Assembly: GCF_900105905.1 (NCBI RefSeq)
Contig: NZ_FNSV01000005.1
Span: 3,100,001-3,164,000, forward strand
Origin: Rhodococcus koreensis
GTDB lineage: Bacteria > Actinomycetota > Actinomycetes > Mycobacteriales > Mycobacteriaceae
DNA length: 64,000 nucleotides
Reading direction: 5' to 3'
Shown one piece after another: positions 24,828 through 34,285 of the stretch. Position 1 is the stretch's first letter. Each line of letters starts with the position of its first letter. The translations under genes and the position numbers were made by a program. The notes beneath the pieces were generated by a model. The model was not told where the DNA came from. It made no database searches and saw only the letters and a program-made list of their open reading frames with translations.

Positions 24828-26657
24828 CTAGCCCAGGCGCTGCTTCAGGGCCTCGAACTCGTCACGGATGCCGGAGGGCACCTTCTCGCCGAGGAACTCG
24901 AACCATTCCTCGATGAGCGGCAGCTCCTGCTTCCACTCGTCGACGTCGACCTTGAGCGCCTCGTCGACGTCGTTGCCGTTGACGTCCAGGCCGCCGAGCT
25001 CCAGATCGGCTGCGGTCGGAACGAATCCGATCGGGGTGGACTCGGCGCCGGCCTTGTGCTCGATGCGGTCGACGATCCACTTCAGCACGCGGGAGTTCTC
25101 GCCGAAACCGGGCCACAGGAAGCGGCCGTCTTCGCCGCGACGGAACCAGTTGACGTAGAAGATCTTCGGCAGCTTCTCGGAATCCGCGTGCTTGCCGAGG
25201 TTGATCCAGTGGTTCAGGTAGTCGCCGGCGTTGTAGCCGATGAACGGGATCATGGCCATCGGGTCGCGGCGGACGGTGCCCACGGCGCCCTCGGCGGCAG
25301 CGGTCTGCTCGGACGACAGCGTCGCACCGAGGAACGTGCCGTGCTGCCAGTCGAAGGACTCGCTGACCAGCGGAACCGTGGTCTTACGGCGTCCACCGAA
25401 CAGGATCGCGGAGATCGGCACACCCTGCGGGTCGTCCCACTCGGGGGCGAGGATCGGGCACTGCGACATCGGGGTGCAGTAACGCGAGTTCGGGTGCGCG
25501 GCCTTCTCGTCCGACTCGGGCGTCCACTCGTTGCCCTTCCAGTCGACGAGGTGCTGCGGGTCTCCCTCGAGGCCCTCCCACCAGACGTCGCCGTCGTCGG
25601 TCTGCGCGACGTTCGTGTACAGCGAGTTGCCGGCCTCGAGCGTCTTCATCGCGTTCGGGTTCGACCCGTAGTTGGTGCCCGGCGCGACGCCGAAGAACCC
25701 ATACTCCGGGTTGACGGCGTACAGGCGGCCGTCCTCACCGAAGCGCATCCACGCGATGTCGTCACCGAGGGTCTCGGCGCGCCATCCGGGGATGGTGGGC
25801 TGGATCATCGCGAGGTTGGTCTTACCGCAGGCGCTCGGGAACGCGGCCGCGATGTAGTACGGCTTGTCCTCCGGGGAGATCAGCTTGAGGATCAGCATGT
25901 GCTCGGCCAGCCAGCCCTCGTCGTGGGCCATCGCCGACGCGATGCGCAGCGAGTAGCACTTCTTGCCGAGCAGAGCGTTTCCGCCGTAGCCGGAACCGTA
26001 GCTCCAGATCTCGCGGTCCTCGGGGAAGTGGGTGATGTACTTGGTGTCGTTGCACGGCCACGGGACGTCGGCCTGACCCTCGGCGAGAGGTGCGCCGACC
26101 GAGTGCAGCGCCTTCACGAACGGCTTGTCCTTGCCCAGCTTCTCCATCGCGGCCGTGCCCATGCGCGTCATGATGCGCATGGAGACGACGACGTACTCGG
26201 AGTCGGTGATCTCGACACCCAGCTTCGGGTCGTCAGCCCCGAGCGGACCCATGCAGAACGGCACCACGTACATGGTGCGTCCGCGCATGCTGCCGCGGTA
26301 GAGGTCGGTCATGAGCGACCGCATCTCCGTCGGGTCCATCCAGTTGTTGGTGGGCCCGGCGTCGATCTCCTCCCGCGAGCAGATGTAGGTGCGGGACTCG
26401 ACGCGTGCGACGTCCGACGGGTCCGAGTTGCCGACGAACGAATTCGGCTTCTTCTCGTCGTTGAGTCGCGTGAACGTGCCGGCCGCGACGAGCTGCTCGG
26501 TCAGTCGATCCCATTCTGCGTCCGAGCCGTCGGCGAAGACGACGCGGTCGGGCTGAGTGAGTTCGGCAACCTCTCGAACCCAGGCGAGCAGCTCACTGTG
26601 CTCCGTGGGGGGCGTGCCGTCAGTTCCGTTCAGACCGGGAATGGTCGCTGAGGTCAT
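24828..26657 (-). CDS. pckG: phosphoenolpyruvate carboxykinase (GTP)
   Basis: 609-aa cytosolic enzyme converting oxaloacetate and GTP to phosphoenolpyruvate, the entry step of gluconeogenesis from fatty acids and sterols. FPSACGKTNLAM is the nucleotide P-loop with the reactive cysteine of GTP-type PEPCK; FGGRRKTTVPLV and the NWFRRGEDG region are also diagnostic. ATG 26657 has AGGAGA about 8 bases upstream, and the length matches mycobacterial PckA (606 aa). Monocistronic with a strong terminator. Confidence 0.96.
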   Translation of the reverse strand: MTSATIPGLNGTDGTPPTEHSELLAWVREVAELTQPDRVVFADGSDAEWDRLTEQLVAAGTFTRLNDEKKPNSFVGNSDPSDVARVESRTYICSREEIDAGPTNNWMDPTEMRSLMTDLYRGSMRGRTMYVVPFCMGPLGADDPKLGVEITDSEYVVVSMRIMTRMGTAAMEKLGKDKPFVKALHSVGAPLAEGQADVPWPCNDTKYITHFPEDREIWSYGSGYGGNALLGKKCYSLRIASAMAHDEGWLAEHMLILKLISPEDKPYYIAAAFPSACGKTNLAMIQPTIPGWRAETLGDDIAWMRFGEDGRLYAVNPEYGFFGVAPGTNYGSNPNAMKTLEAGNSLYTNVAQTDDGDVWWEGLEGDPQHLVDWKGNEWTPESDEKAAHPNSRYCTPMSQCPILAPEWDDPQGVPISAILFGGRRKTTVPLVSESFDWQHGTFLGATLSSEQTAAAEGAVGTVRRDPMAMIPFIGYNAGDYLNHWINLGKHADSEKLPKIFYVNWFRRGEDGRFLWPGFGENSRVLKWIVDRIEHKAGAESTPIGFVPTAADLELGGLDVNGNDVDEALKVDVDEWKQELPLIEEWFEFLGEKVPSGIRDEFEALKQRLG

Positions 26658-26931
26658 CAAACTCTCCTGGGGTGAGCCGGAACCGGACCATCTGCCGTCC
26701 GCTGAGAGAGCCTCGCAGCGTGTGCCAGACGGTCCGATTTCCCCTCTCGGCGGGGTCCAGCCAGGCCGTCCATGCCACATGGAAGACGCGGGCGCCGGGT
26801 GTCCTATCCCTAGAGGTTAACGCCGCGAGTCCCGTCTCGGGGAATCGGGTGCGGTTGGAATGGTCACAGAAACGATTCAGTAGCCCTGTCAGGAGCCTTT
26901 CCCGCGTCTGGAGTGCGGATTTCGGGGATGG

Positions 26932-27243
26932 TCAGCCGATACCGAGAGTCCCACCATCGGTCTGCTCCCAGTGCACGACGCCGTCGCCGTCGCGGTGAAA
27001 CTGCCACGACGCGTAGTCGCCGTCCTCGTGGATCAACGTCAGATGGTCTGCGTCGCCGTCCGAGTCGAGGTCGGAGGCGATGACGACGACATCGCCCGCG
27101 TCGAAGGTCTGTGTGTCGAGGACGCCGTCGCCGTCGATGTCGTGGGTGGGATCGGTGAGCGCGACCGGCCCGGAATCGTGGCCGAACGTGTTCGGATCGA
27201 GGTCCGGCACGTCCGGGACCAGAAAACTCTCAGTCGTCGCCAC
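26932..27243 (-). CDS. small acidic protein with EF-hand/dockerin-like Asp motifs (DUF6802-like)
   Basis: 103-aa highly acidic protein without signal peptide or TM. It contains three DxDGD-type loops (DIDGDGVLD, SDLDSDGDAD, FHRDGDGVVH) similar to calcium-binding dockerin or thrombospondin type 3 repeats. GTG 27243 follows GGGAG about 6 bases upstream. Rhodococcal relatives are, as I recall, labelled DUF6802. Divalent metal binding is likely from the loops; the biological role is unknown. About 270 bp upstream of pckG hold no other recognisable element. Confidence 0.7.
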   Translation of the reverse strand: MATTESFLVPDVPDLDPNTFGHDSGPVALTDPTHDIDGDGVLDTQTFDAGDVVVIASDLDSDGDADHLTLIHEDGDYASWQFHRDGDGVVHWEQTDGGTLGIG

Positions 27244-27348
27244 CGCGGTCTCCCTTCGTATTTCGGACCGGTTTCCCGCCCAAAACAAGACATATCAAGA
27301 TAATTCAACACGATCCCACATAAAAACGGGCGAACATCGGTCGGGCAC

Positions 27349-28797
27349 CTATGTATTCAGACGTTCGCCGCGCCGATTCGGTTCCCCGGCCGGCCTGCGG
27401 ACCTCCTGCAGTCCCCGGTCGACCGCCGCGAGGTCGCGTTCGCACGACGACAACTGCCCGCTGCGTCGCGCGGCCAGTCGGCGGAGTTCACCGTCGATCC
27501 GGGCGACCCGCTCGTCCACCTCCCGGGCGGCGACCCTGCTCTCGGCGATGACCGCCTCACTCACCCGGGTCTCCGCCGCCAGCAACCGGGCGAGGACGAA
27601 CTGCTCCCACTGCGACCGCACGTGCACCAGCGCCTCGGTCGCCCACTGCCGCACGTGGGCACGCTCGGCGACGTGCGCGCGCGACCGCGTCAGCCACCAC
27701 GCCGCGACCGCGCCCAGCGCGAGGGTGAGCGGGATGGTCGCGATGTCGAGGGCGGGCACCATCGACAGCGGCGAGACCACCAGCCTGCCCAGACCGAGCC
27801 CGGCGGACGCACCGATCAGGATCGTCATCCGGTCTTCCAGTCCGCGGTGCCGCGGTTCGGGCCCTTCCGGCACCACCGGTTCCGCCAGCGGAGCGGCGGC
27901 CTCGGGATCGGAGACGGCGACGCCGACACGCGACCGCAGGTCGTCGAGGCGCCCGGTCACCGCGGTGTCGACCGCACCGCTTCTCTCTCGCACGATCTCG
28001 GCCAGCCGGCCGGGATAGTCCGCAAGGGTCCCGCGGCCTGCGCGGTCGATCTCGGAACGCGCCGACGTTCCGGCCGCGCGGACCTGGGATGCCACCTCGT
28101 GCAGCAACTCGACCTTCGCGAGCTGGACTTGACCGCGGAGCTGGGCGACCCGTTCCGTGCGTCCGCCGTCGCGCAGCGTCAGCGCGCGAACCCGCTCGGC
28201 GCGCAGTTCCGCGCCGGGCTCGGTCTCCCGCACGGACCGGGCGGTGGCCGCGATCATCCGCCGGGTCTGCTCGAGCACGGCCTCGGCGGCGGGGCGCGAG
28301 TCGCGGGCCTCGTCCCGGGCGGCCCTCTGGAGTGCCGCGAGCACCGCCTCCACCCCGGATCCGCCGGCCGCGACCGGGTGGATCTCCGCGTCGGCGAAAC
28401 GCGCCGCGTGCCGGGCGAGCAGGGTCCGGTTGCGTTCGCGCACGCCCGCCCAGTCCCGGTGGAGATCGGTCTTGGTGAGCGCGAAGACCACGGGGCACGC
28501 CGGTCGCGCGACGACGTCGAGAACGGACAGCTCTTCCCGTCCGAGTGGTGCCGACGCGTCGAGCACCATCAGAACCACCCCGGCGTCGAGCGGATCCTCC
28601 ACGAATGCGAGCGCGGGCGCGTCGAGCGCGCGGAGCCGGCGCACGAGAGTGGTCTTGCCTGCGCGCCGCGGCCCCGCCACGAGGACACCTCGCTGCGCGG
28701 GTCCCCCGGACTTCAGCCGGGCGACGGCGTCCGGGTTCCATCGCGCCACCACGTCGACGGTCTCGGCGGGCAGATCGGACAACTGCGGTGTCGTCAC
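27349..28797 (-). CDS. dynamin-like / P-loop GTPase, second of pair (Rv0210-like)
   Basis: 482-aa protein: N-terminal GTPase domain with P-loop VAGPRRAGKTT (about residue 40) and TKTD as the guanine-specificity loop, a long helical region, two adjacent hydrophobic segments near residues 325-375, and a charged coiled-coil tail. This resembles bacterial dynamin-like or YfjP/Era-related GTPases. GTG 28797 overlaps the upstream stop (GTGA), so the two GTPases are translationally coupled, as Rv0209-Rv0210. Membrane remodelling is a structural guess. Confidence 0.75.
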   Translation of the reverse strand: MTTPQLSDLPAETVDVVARWNPDAVARLKSGGPAQRGVLVAGPRRAGKTTLVRRLRALDAPALAFVEDPLDAGVVLMVLDASAPLGREELSVLDVVARPACPVVFALTKTDLHRDWAGVRERNRTLLARHAARFADAEIHPVAAGGSGVEAVLAALQRAARDEARDSRPAAEAVLEQTRRMIAATARSVRETEPGAELRAERVRALTLRDGGRTERVAQLRGQVQLAKVELLHEVASQVRAAGTSARSEIDRAGRGTLADYPGRLAEIVRERSGAVDTAVTGRLDDLRSRVGVAVSDPEAAAPLAEPVVPEGPEPRHRGLEDRMTILIGASAGLGLGRLVVSPLSMVPALDIATIPLTLALGAVAAWWLTRSRAHVAERAHVRQWATEALVHVRSQWEQFVLARLLAAETRVSEAVIAESRVAAREVDERVARIDGELRRLAARRSGQLSSCERDLAAVDRGLQEVRRPAGEPNRRGERLNT

Positions 28798-29669
28798 GTT
28801 CCGGGGCTGCCGCTCAGCTGCCGTCCGACGCGAACGTAGTGGCGCCGGATGTCGACGACCGCCCGGCGCCTGCGGGCCGTCGGCTGGCGGGCGAGTTGCG
28901 CCCGCCACCAGTCCGCGCACCGGCCGGCGTCCGCGGCGGTGCGCGGCGGTTCCGGCTCGTCCGCGATGCAGTCGGCGAGGTGGAGCCGGGCCGCGGCGGC
29001 GCCGAGAGCAACCGCGTGGTCGCCGGCGAGGTACCGCTCCAGCACGTCGCGGGACGCGAGGCTGCGCGCGGCCTGCGACCGCAGCGTGTTCAGCAGGATC
29101 TCACCGCGGTGCGCCCGGACTCGTGCGACCCGGTCGGCGACCGCGGCCGACACCGCACCGATCCCGGACTCCGAGGACGTCCCCGCGGTCGCGAGCGTGC
29201 CGATCAACGGCAGAGCCGGGAGGCCGCCCTCGTCCGAGCATTCGGCAACCCGCGCGGTCGCCGTCGCCCAGGCGTCGGCGGGCACTCGCGACGCGCCCAC
29301 CGTGTCCGCCTTGTTGAGGACGAACAGGGCCTGCGCCGGGTCCAGGTTCCGCACGGCGTCCCGGTCGGCGTCGCGCACCGCTTCGACGAGGACGTAGACC
29401 ACGACGTCGCCGTCCAGCACCGGGTCGGGAGCGCCCGGCACGTCGACGGCGTCCGATTCCTCCACGACCGCGCCGTCGATGCCACCAGCGGTCAGCGCGG
29501 CGGCCACGGTCGACCTGCCCACACCCGCCCGACCGGCGGTCTGAACCCGGACAGGCGCCCGAAACGCCGCGACGGCGGCGCGCACCCGGTCGCCGCCGGC
29601 CTCGTCCAGTGCCGCTACTTCTGCGGCGAGATCCGTCAGTATTCCGCCCCCGGCATCTGCAGTGCCCAT
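28794..29669 (-). CDS. P-loop GTPase, first of pair (Rv0209-like)
   Basis: 291-aa GTPase-like protein. AGRAGVGRSTVA is the P-loop (lysine replaced by arginine: GxxxxGRS) and LNKADTVG the G4 loop; helical C-terminal half, basic tail. The K-to-R change at the phosphate-binding lysine may weaken hydrolysis, so it could act as a regulatory partner of the downstream GTPase to which it is coupled. ATG 29669 has a G-rich upstream sequence at a long spacing. Function unknown. Confidence 0.72.
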   Translation of the reverse strand: MGTADAGGGILTDLAAEVAALDEAGGDRVRAAVAAFRAPVRVQTAGRAGVGRSTVAAALTAGGIDGAVVEESDAVDVPGAPDPVLDGDVVVYVLVEAVRDADRDAVRNLDPAQALFVLNKADTVGASRVPADAWATATARVAECSDEGGLPALPLIGTLATAGTSSESGIGAVSAAVADRVARVRAHRGEILLNTLRSQAARSLASRDVLERYLAGDHAVALGAAAARLHLADCIADEPEPPRTAADAGRCADWWRAQLARQPTARRRRAVVDIRRHYVRVGRQLSGSPGT

Positions 29670-29791
29670 GACGCAGTCACCCCCCTTCGTCCCGCGCCGA
29701 TTCTGTCAGACTCGCCCCGAATCGGCGTGGGCAACCGTGCAGGCTGGGCACCGGATTACCGAAAAAGTCTCAAGGTGAACTTCAGACCCGT

Positions 29792-30568
29792 ATGCCAGAA
29801 ACGCCCCTCATGCGTGACAATGGTCCGGTGAACCACGCTGATCAGGATGCACCCGCCGTCCCCGAGGAGGGGCAGACGAAGGACTCGAAGGGGTCCCGTC
29901 TCCACCCGAGGGTGACAAGTTTCCGCTCGCGCAGGGGCGCCCTGACCGCCGCCCAGCAGGAGTCGTGGGACCGGCAGTGGCCCGTGATCGGCGCCGACGT
30001 CTCGGACAATCGCCTGGACGCGCCGTCGTGGTTCGGCAGGGACGCGCCCCTGATCCTCGAGATCGGCTCGGGCACGGGTACCGCCACCGCGGCGATGGCG
30101 AAGGCCGAACCGCACGTGAACCTCGTGGCCGTCGAGGTCTACCGGCCCGGGCTCGCACAGTTGATTCAACAGATCGAACGGGACGAGATCCCGAACATCC
30201 GGGTCCTGCGCGGCGACGCCATGGATGTCCTGGAGAACATGATCGAACCGGAATCGCTCACCGGAGTCCGTGTCTTCTTCCCGGATCCGTGGCCGAAGGC
30301 CCGCCATCACAAGCGGCGCCTGCTGCAGGCTCCCACTTTCGCCCTGATCGCGAGCAGGTTGAAAGCCGGCGGTGTGTTGCATGTCGCAACAGATCACGCC
30401 GAGTACGCCGAGGCCATCGCCGAGGCAGGCAACGCGGAACCCCTCCTGACCTCCCTCGACTGGGAATCACCCATGACGCACGAGCGTCCGGTGACGAAGT
30501 TCGAAGACAAGGCCCACCAGGTCGGCAGTGCGATCACCGAGTTGATTTGGGGGAAGATCAGGTCATGA
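29792..30568 (+). CDS. trmB: tRNA (guanine-N7-)-methyltransferase
   Basis: 258-aa SAM-dependent enzyme that makes m7G46 in tRNA variable loops. LEIGSGTGTATAAMA is motif I; FFPDPWPKARHHKRRL is the TrmB-specific motif with the catalytic aspartate and tRNA-contacting basic residues. The first 50 residues are a family-variable tail; ATG 29792, ATG 29810 or GTG 29828 could each be the start. Stop overlaps the next ATG (ATGA), preserving the Rv0208c-Rv0207c-mmpL3 order. Confidence 0.93.
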   Translation: MPETPLMRDNGPVNHADQDAPAVPEEGQTKDSKGSRLHPRVTSFRSRRGALTAAQQESWDRQWPVIGADVSDNRLDAPSWFGRDAPLILEIGSGTGTATAAMAKAEPHVNLVAVEVYRPGLAQLIQQIERDEIPNIRVLRGDAMDVLENMIEPESLTGVRVFFPDPWPKARHHKRRLLQAPTFALIASRLKAGGVLHVATDHAEYAEAIAEAGNAEPLLTSLDWESPMTHERPVTKFEDKAHQVGSAITELIWGKIRS

Positions 30569-31296
30569 GCGTCAGCGAGCAGTACACCGACACAGCCGGC
30601 ACCGCCCCGGCAGGCACCGCAGTGTCGTCAGGATCTCCCGCGGTGGGTGCACGTGACGGGCGCCACCAGAAGCGGGTCCTTCTCGTCTGGGACGCACCCA
30701 ACCTCGACATGGGTCTCGGCGCCATCCTCGGCGGCAGGCCCACGGCCGCCTACCGGCCACGATTCGACGCACTCGGCCGCTGGTTGCTCTCCCGGACCGC
30801 GGAACTGTCCGCGTCCGGCACCGACACACTCGAACCCGAGGCAACGGTCTTCACCAACATCGCGGCTGGCAGCGCCGATGTCGTGAGACCGTGGGTCGAA
30901 GCCTTGCGTAATGTGGGATTCGCGGTGTTCGCCAAGCCGAAGATCGATGAGGACAGCGACGTCGACTCCGACATGCTGGACCACATCGCGCTTCGTCACG
31001 GCGAGGGGCTGGCCGGTGTCATGGTCGCCTCCGCCGACGGTCAAGCATTTCGCGAACCGTTGGAGGACATCGCCGCGACCGGCATTCCGGTCCAGATACT
31101 CGGGTTCCGCGAGCACGCCAGCTGGGCGGTCGCGTCCGACCTTCTGGACTTCGTCGATCTCGAGGACATCCCCGGCGTGTTCCGGGAGCCACTGCCTCGG
31201 GTCAGCCTCGACACACTGCCCGACGAGGGTGCCTGGTTGCAGCCGTTCCGACCGCTTTCCGCCCTGCTCGTCGGGCGGAAGAGTGCTGCCGAGTAG
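30565..31296 (+). CDS. NYN-domain putative RNase (Rv0207c-like)
   Basis: 243-aa cytosolic protein with the NYN/PIN-like fold: LLVWDAPNLDMGLG supplies the first metal-binding aspartate, DSDMLDHIALRHG and VMVASADGQAF further acidic residues. Likely a metal-dependent ribonuclease, by family. Start overlaps the trmB stop, and mmpL3 begins 10 bp downstream behind its own ribosome site, so all three are probably co-transcribed. Conserved beside mmpL3 in mycolata. Confidence 0.82.
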   Translation: MSVSEQYTDTAGTAPAGTAVSSGSPAVGARDGRHQKRVLLVWDAPNLDMGLGAILGGRPTAAYRPRFDALGRWLLSRTAELSASGTDTLEPEATVFTNIAAGSADVVRPWVEALRNVGFAVFAKPKIDEDSDVDSDMLDHIALRHGEGLAGVMVASADGQAFREPLEDIAATGIPVQILGFREHASWAVASDLLDFVDLEDIPGVFREPLPRVSLDTLPDEGAWLQPFRPLSALLVGRKSAAE

Positions 31297-31306
31297 GAGT
31301 TGATCT

Positions 31307-34285
31307 GTGTTCGCGAGCTGGGGAAGCGTCGTCTACCGGGCCCGATTCACCGTCATCGGCATCATGGTTGCCTTGTTGCTCGGTTCGGCCGCGTACGGCC
31401 TGGGCCTCGAGAAGCATCTCAGCCAGAGCGGCTGGGACGATCCGGGCTCGGAGTCGGTCGCCGCGGCCAAGCTGGCTGACGGCACCTTCGGCCGCGACAC
31501 CAACAGTGACGTCGTCGCGCTCTATACGGCGCCCGAGGGCAAGACGATCGAGGACCCCGAGTTCCAGGCGAAGGTCGTCGCGAACCTCGAGCGTCTGGCC
31601 GCGGAACACCCGGACAAGATCCTCAAGATCAACGGCGGCTATTTCAAGGTCGGCACCGCACCGCAGCTGGCGTCCGCCGCGGACGCCGACAAGCAGCACG
31701 CGATCGAGAGCGTCGCGATCGTCGGCGACAACGACACCGAGGTCACGGCCAATTTCCGCGACGTCAAGGACGAGTTCTACATCGACGGCGTCGACGTGCA
31801 ACTCGCCGGTCTCCAGCCCGTGTCGGGTGCGCTCAACGACACGATGGCCACGGACATCCGGCGGATGGAGCTGCTCGCGATCCCGGCCGTGGGTGTGCTG
31901 CTGTTCTTCGTGTTCGGTGGTGTCATCGCGGCGGCGCTGCCGCTGATCATCGGTGGCCTGACCGTGGTCGGCGCCAACGGCATCGTCCGTCTGATCACCA
32001 ACTTCACCGAGGTCAACTCGTTCGTCGCGCCCGTGGTCTCCCTCGTGGGGCTGGGCCTGGCCATCGACTACGGGTTGTTCATCGTCAGCCGGTTCCGAGA
32101 AGAGATGGCGGAGGGGTACGACACCCGCGCCGCCGTCCGCAGAACGGTGATGACCTCGGGCCGCACGGTGGTCTTCTCGGCGACGATGATCGTCGCCAGC
32201 CTCGGCGGTCTGCTGCTGTTCCCGCAGGGCTTCCTGAAATCCGTCGCCTACGGCGCCATCGCGACCGTCGGCCTCGCCGCCCTGACGTCGATCACGATCC
32301 TGCCCGCGATCCTCGGCATCCTCGGCAAGCGCGTCGACGCCCTCAGCCTCGACCGTTTCCGTCAGACCAAGAACACCGAAGAGATCGAGGCGAGCATCTG
32401 GGGCCGGCTCACCCGCTGGGTGATGCGCAACCCGCTCAAGGTCACCATTCCGATCGTCGTCGGCCTGCTCCTGCTGATCGTGCCGCTGACGGGCATCAAG
32501 TTCGGTGGCATCAACGAGACCTACCTGCCCCCGGACAGCACGACCCGCGCCGCGCAGGAACAGTTCGACGAGATCTTCCCGAACCTGCGCACCGAACCGG
32601 TCAAGCTCGTGGTGTCCGACGCCGACAACAAGGCGCTCGGCCAGATCATCAAGGAAGCCAGTGGCGCGCCGGGCCTGATCGAGCGGTTCACCCCGGAGGG
32701 CGCGGCCAAGGACGGAGTGGTTGTCCTCAAGGCGGGACTCGTCGACCGCAACGAGTCCAAGCCGACCATCGACTATCTGCGTGCCATGGACAGTCCGGAC
32801 GGCGTGCAAGTGCTGGTGGGCGGCACCCCGGCGATCGAACAGGACAGTATCTCCGCGCTGCTCGACCACCTGCCCACGATGGTGATCTCCGTCCTCTTCC
32901 TGACGACGTTGCTGATGTTCCTGACGTTCGGCTCGCTGGTGCTGCCGATCAAGGCGGCGTTGATGAGCGCGCTGGGCCTCGGGTCCACGCTGGGCATCCT
33001 GACGTGGATCTTCATCGACGGTCACGGTTCGGAGTGGCTGAACTTCACCCCCGGACCGATCATGTCGCCGGTGCTGGTGCTGATCATCGCGATCGTCTAC
33101 GGCCTGTCCACCGACTACGAGGTGTTCCTGCTCTCCCGCATGGTGGAGGCGCGGGCGCAGGGGGCCAGTACGACGGAGTCGATCCGCATCGGCACCGCGC
33201 ACACGGGCCGCATCATCACGGCGGCCGCGCTCATCCTCATCGTCGTCACCGGCGCGTTCGGGTTCTCCGAACTCGTGATGATGAAATACATCTCCTACGG
33301 CATGATCGCCGCGCTCATCATCGACGCGACCCTCATCCGCATGTTCCTCGTCCCCGCCACGATGAAGCTGCTCGGCGACGACTGCTGGTGGGCGCCGGCG
33401 TGGATGAAGCGGATCCAGGAGAAGACAGGCCTCGGTGAGCCCATCCTCGACAACGAGCTGATGCCCACCGACGTCCCGGAGCTCACCCCGATCGGTGCCG
33501 TCCCGCCGCAGCGCAAGCTCGCGGCGCCGCCCGCACCCCGGAAACCGGAACCGCTCACCGAGCCGATCCCGCTGGTGACCGCGCGGGCGCTGGCCGCAAA
33601 GATGTCCGAGGACGACGCGAAGGCGCGCAAGGCACAGGACGAGGCCCGGCGGTCGGCGACCGGCCGACCGGCCCGGCCGCCGGTGGAGATCGAGGAGCCG
33701 CCCGCGGAACCGCAGACCACCGCGCTGCCGCAGCCTGCTGCGCCGCGTCCGGCCCCCACGCAGTCCCGTCCCGCGCCGGCGCCGCGCCCCGCACCGCAGT
33801 CGCGTCCCGCTCCCCGGCCCCGCCCGGCGGCGGCCCCCGCCCCGGGTCCGGCCACCGAGTCGCGTCCCATCGAGAGCTGGCTCGCCGACCTCCGGTCGAC
33901 GTCGGCCGCCGAACCGCGGCCGATCTCCTCGCCTGCCGAACCGCGACCGAGCGCGGCGTCGCCGTCACTGCCCACGCGGTCGCCGCGCTCGGTGCCGGCA
34001 CCGTACGAGCAGGAGACCCCCCAGTCGTCTCCTGCCCGCCCGGTGCCGCCGATCCCGTCCCGGCGTCGCGCCGCCGAGCCTGCGGAACCGGTGAACGGCG
34101 GCAGGCGCACCAACGGCGCGCCTGCCAACGGGAGCCCGGCCAACGGTGCCCCGGCCAACGGTTCGCGCCGCCGCGCCGAGGAGCCGCCCGTCGATCCGGA
34201 CGACGCCTCGAGCGGCAGGCACCGCGCGGACGACGGCAACGCCGTCAGCGTCAGCGAACTCATCGCTCGGCAGAACCGGCGCTGA
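31307..34285 (+). CDS. mmpL3: trehalose monomycolate flippase, RND family
   Basis: 992-aa inner-membrane RND transporter that moves trehalose monomycolate to the periplasm for mycolic-acid wall assembly. Two sets of TM helices each follow or precede a periplasmic domain; the proton-relay Asp-Tyr pairs are at about residues 254-255 (LAIDYGLF) and 603-604 (STDYEVF), as in M. tuberculosis MmpL3. A tail of about 250 Pro/Ala/Arg-rich residues after the last TM is cytoplasmic and low-complexity. GTG 31307 follows TAGGAG. Essential in mycobacteria. The 3' end overlaps the convergent DUF2339 gene by 26 bp. Confidence 0.96.
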   Translation: MFASWGSVVYRARFTVIGIMVALLLGSAAYGLGLEKHLSQSGWDDPGSESVAAAKLADGTFGRDTNSDVVALYTAPEGKTIEDPEFQAKVVANLERLAAEHPDKILKINGGYFKVGTAPQLASAADADKQHAIESVAIVGDNDTEVTANFRDVKDEFYIDGVDVQLAGLQPVSGALNDTMATDIRRMELLAIPAVGVLLFFVFGGVIAAALPLIIGGLTVVGANGIVRLITNFTEVNSFVAPVVSLVGLGLAIDYGLFIVSRFREEMAEGYDTRAAVRRTVMTSGRTVVFSATMIVASLGGLLLFPQGFLKSVAYGAIATVGLAALTSITILPAILGILGKRVDALSLDRFRQTKNTEEIEASIWGRLTRWVMRNPLKVTIPIVVGLLLLIVPLTGIKFGGINETYLPPDSTTRAAQEQFDEIFPNLRTEPVKLVVSDADNKALGQIIKEASGAPGLIERFTPEGAAKDGVVVLKAGLVDRNESKPTIDYLRAMDSPDGVQVLVGGTPAIEQDSISALLDHLPTMVISVLFLTTLLMFLTFGSLVLPIKAALMSALGLGSTLGILTWIFIDGHGSEWLNFTPGPIMSPVLVLIIAIVYGLSTDYEVFLLSRMVEARAQGASTTESIRIGTAHTGRIITAAALILIVVTGAFGFSELVMMKYISYGMIAALIIDATLIRMFLVPATMKLLGDDCWWAPAWMKRIQEKTGLGEPILDNELMPTDVPELTPIGAVPPQRKLAAPPAPRKPEPLTEPIPLVTARALAAKMSEDDAKARKAQDEARRSATGRPARPPVEIEEPPAEPQTTALPQPAAPRPAPTQSRPAPAPRPAPQSRPAPRPRPAAAPAPGPATESRPIESWLADLRSTSAAEPRPISSPAEPRPSAASPSLPTRSPRSVPAPYEQETPQSSPARPVPPIPSRRRAAEPAEPVNGGRRTNGAPANGSPANGAPANGSRRRAEEPPVDPDDASSGRHRADDGNAVSVSELIARQNRR

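Noticed and set aside
31202..33202. A 666-codon minus-strand frame antisense to mmpL3
   Set aside because: Shadow of mmpL3; highly charged low-complexity translation and no ribosome site.
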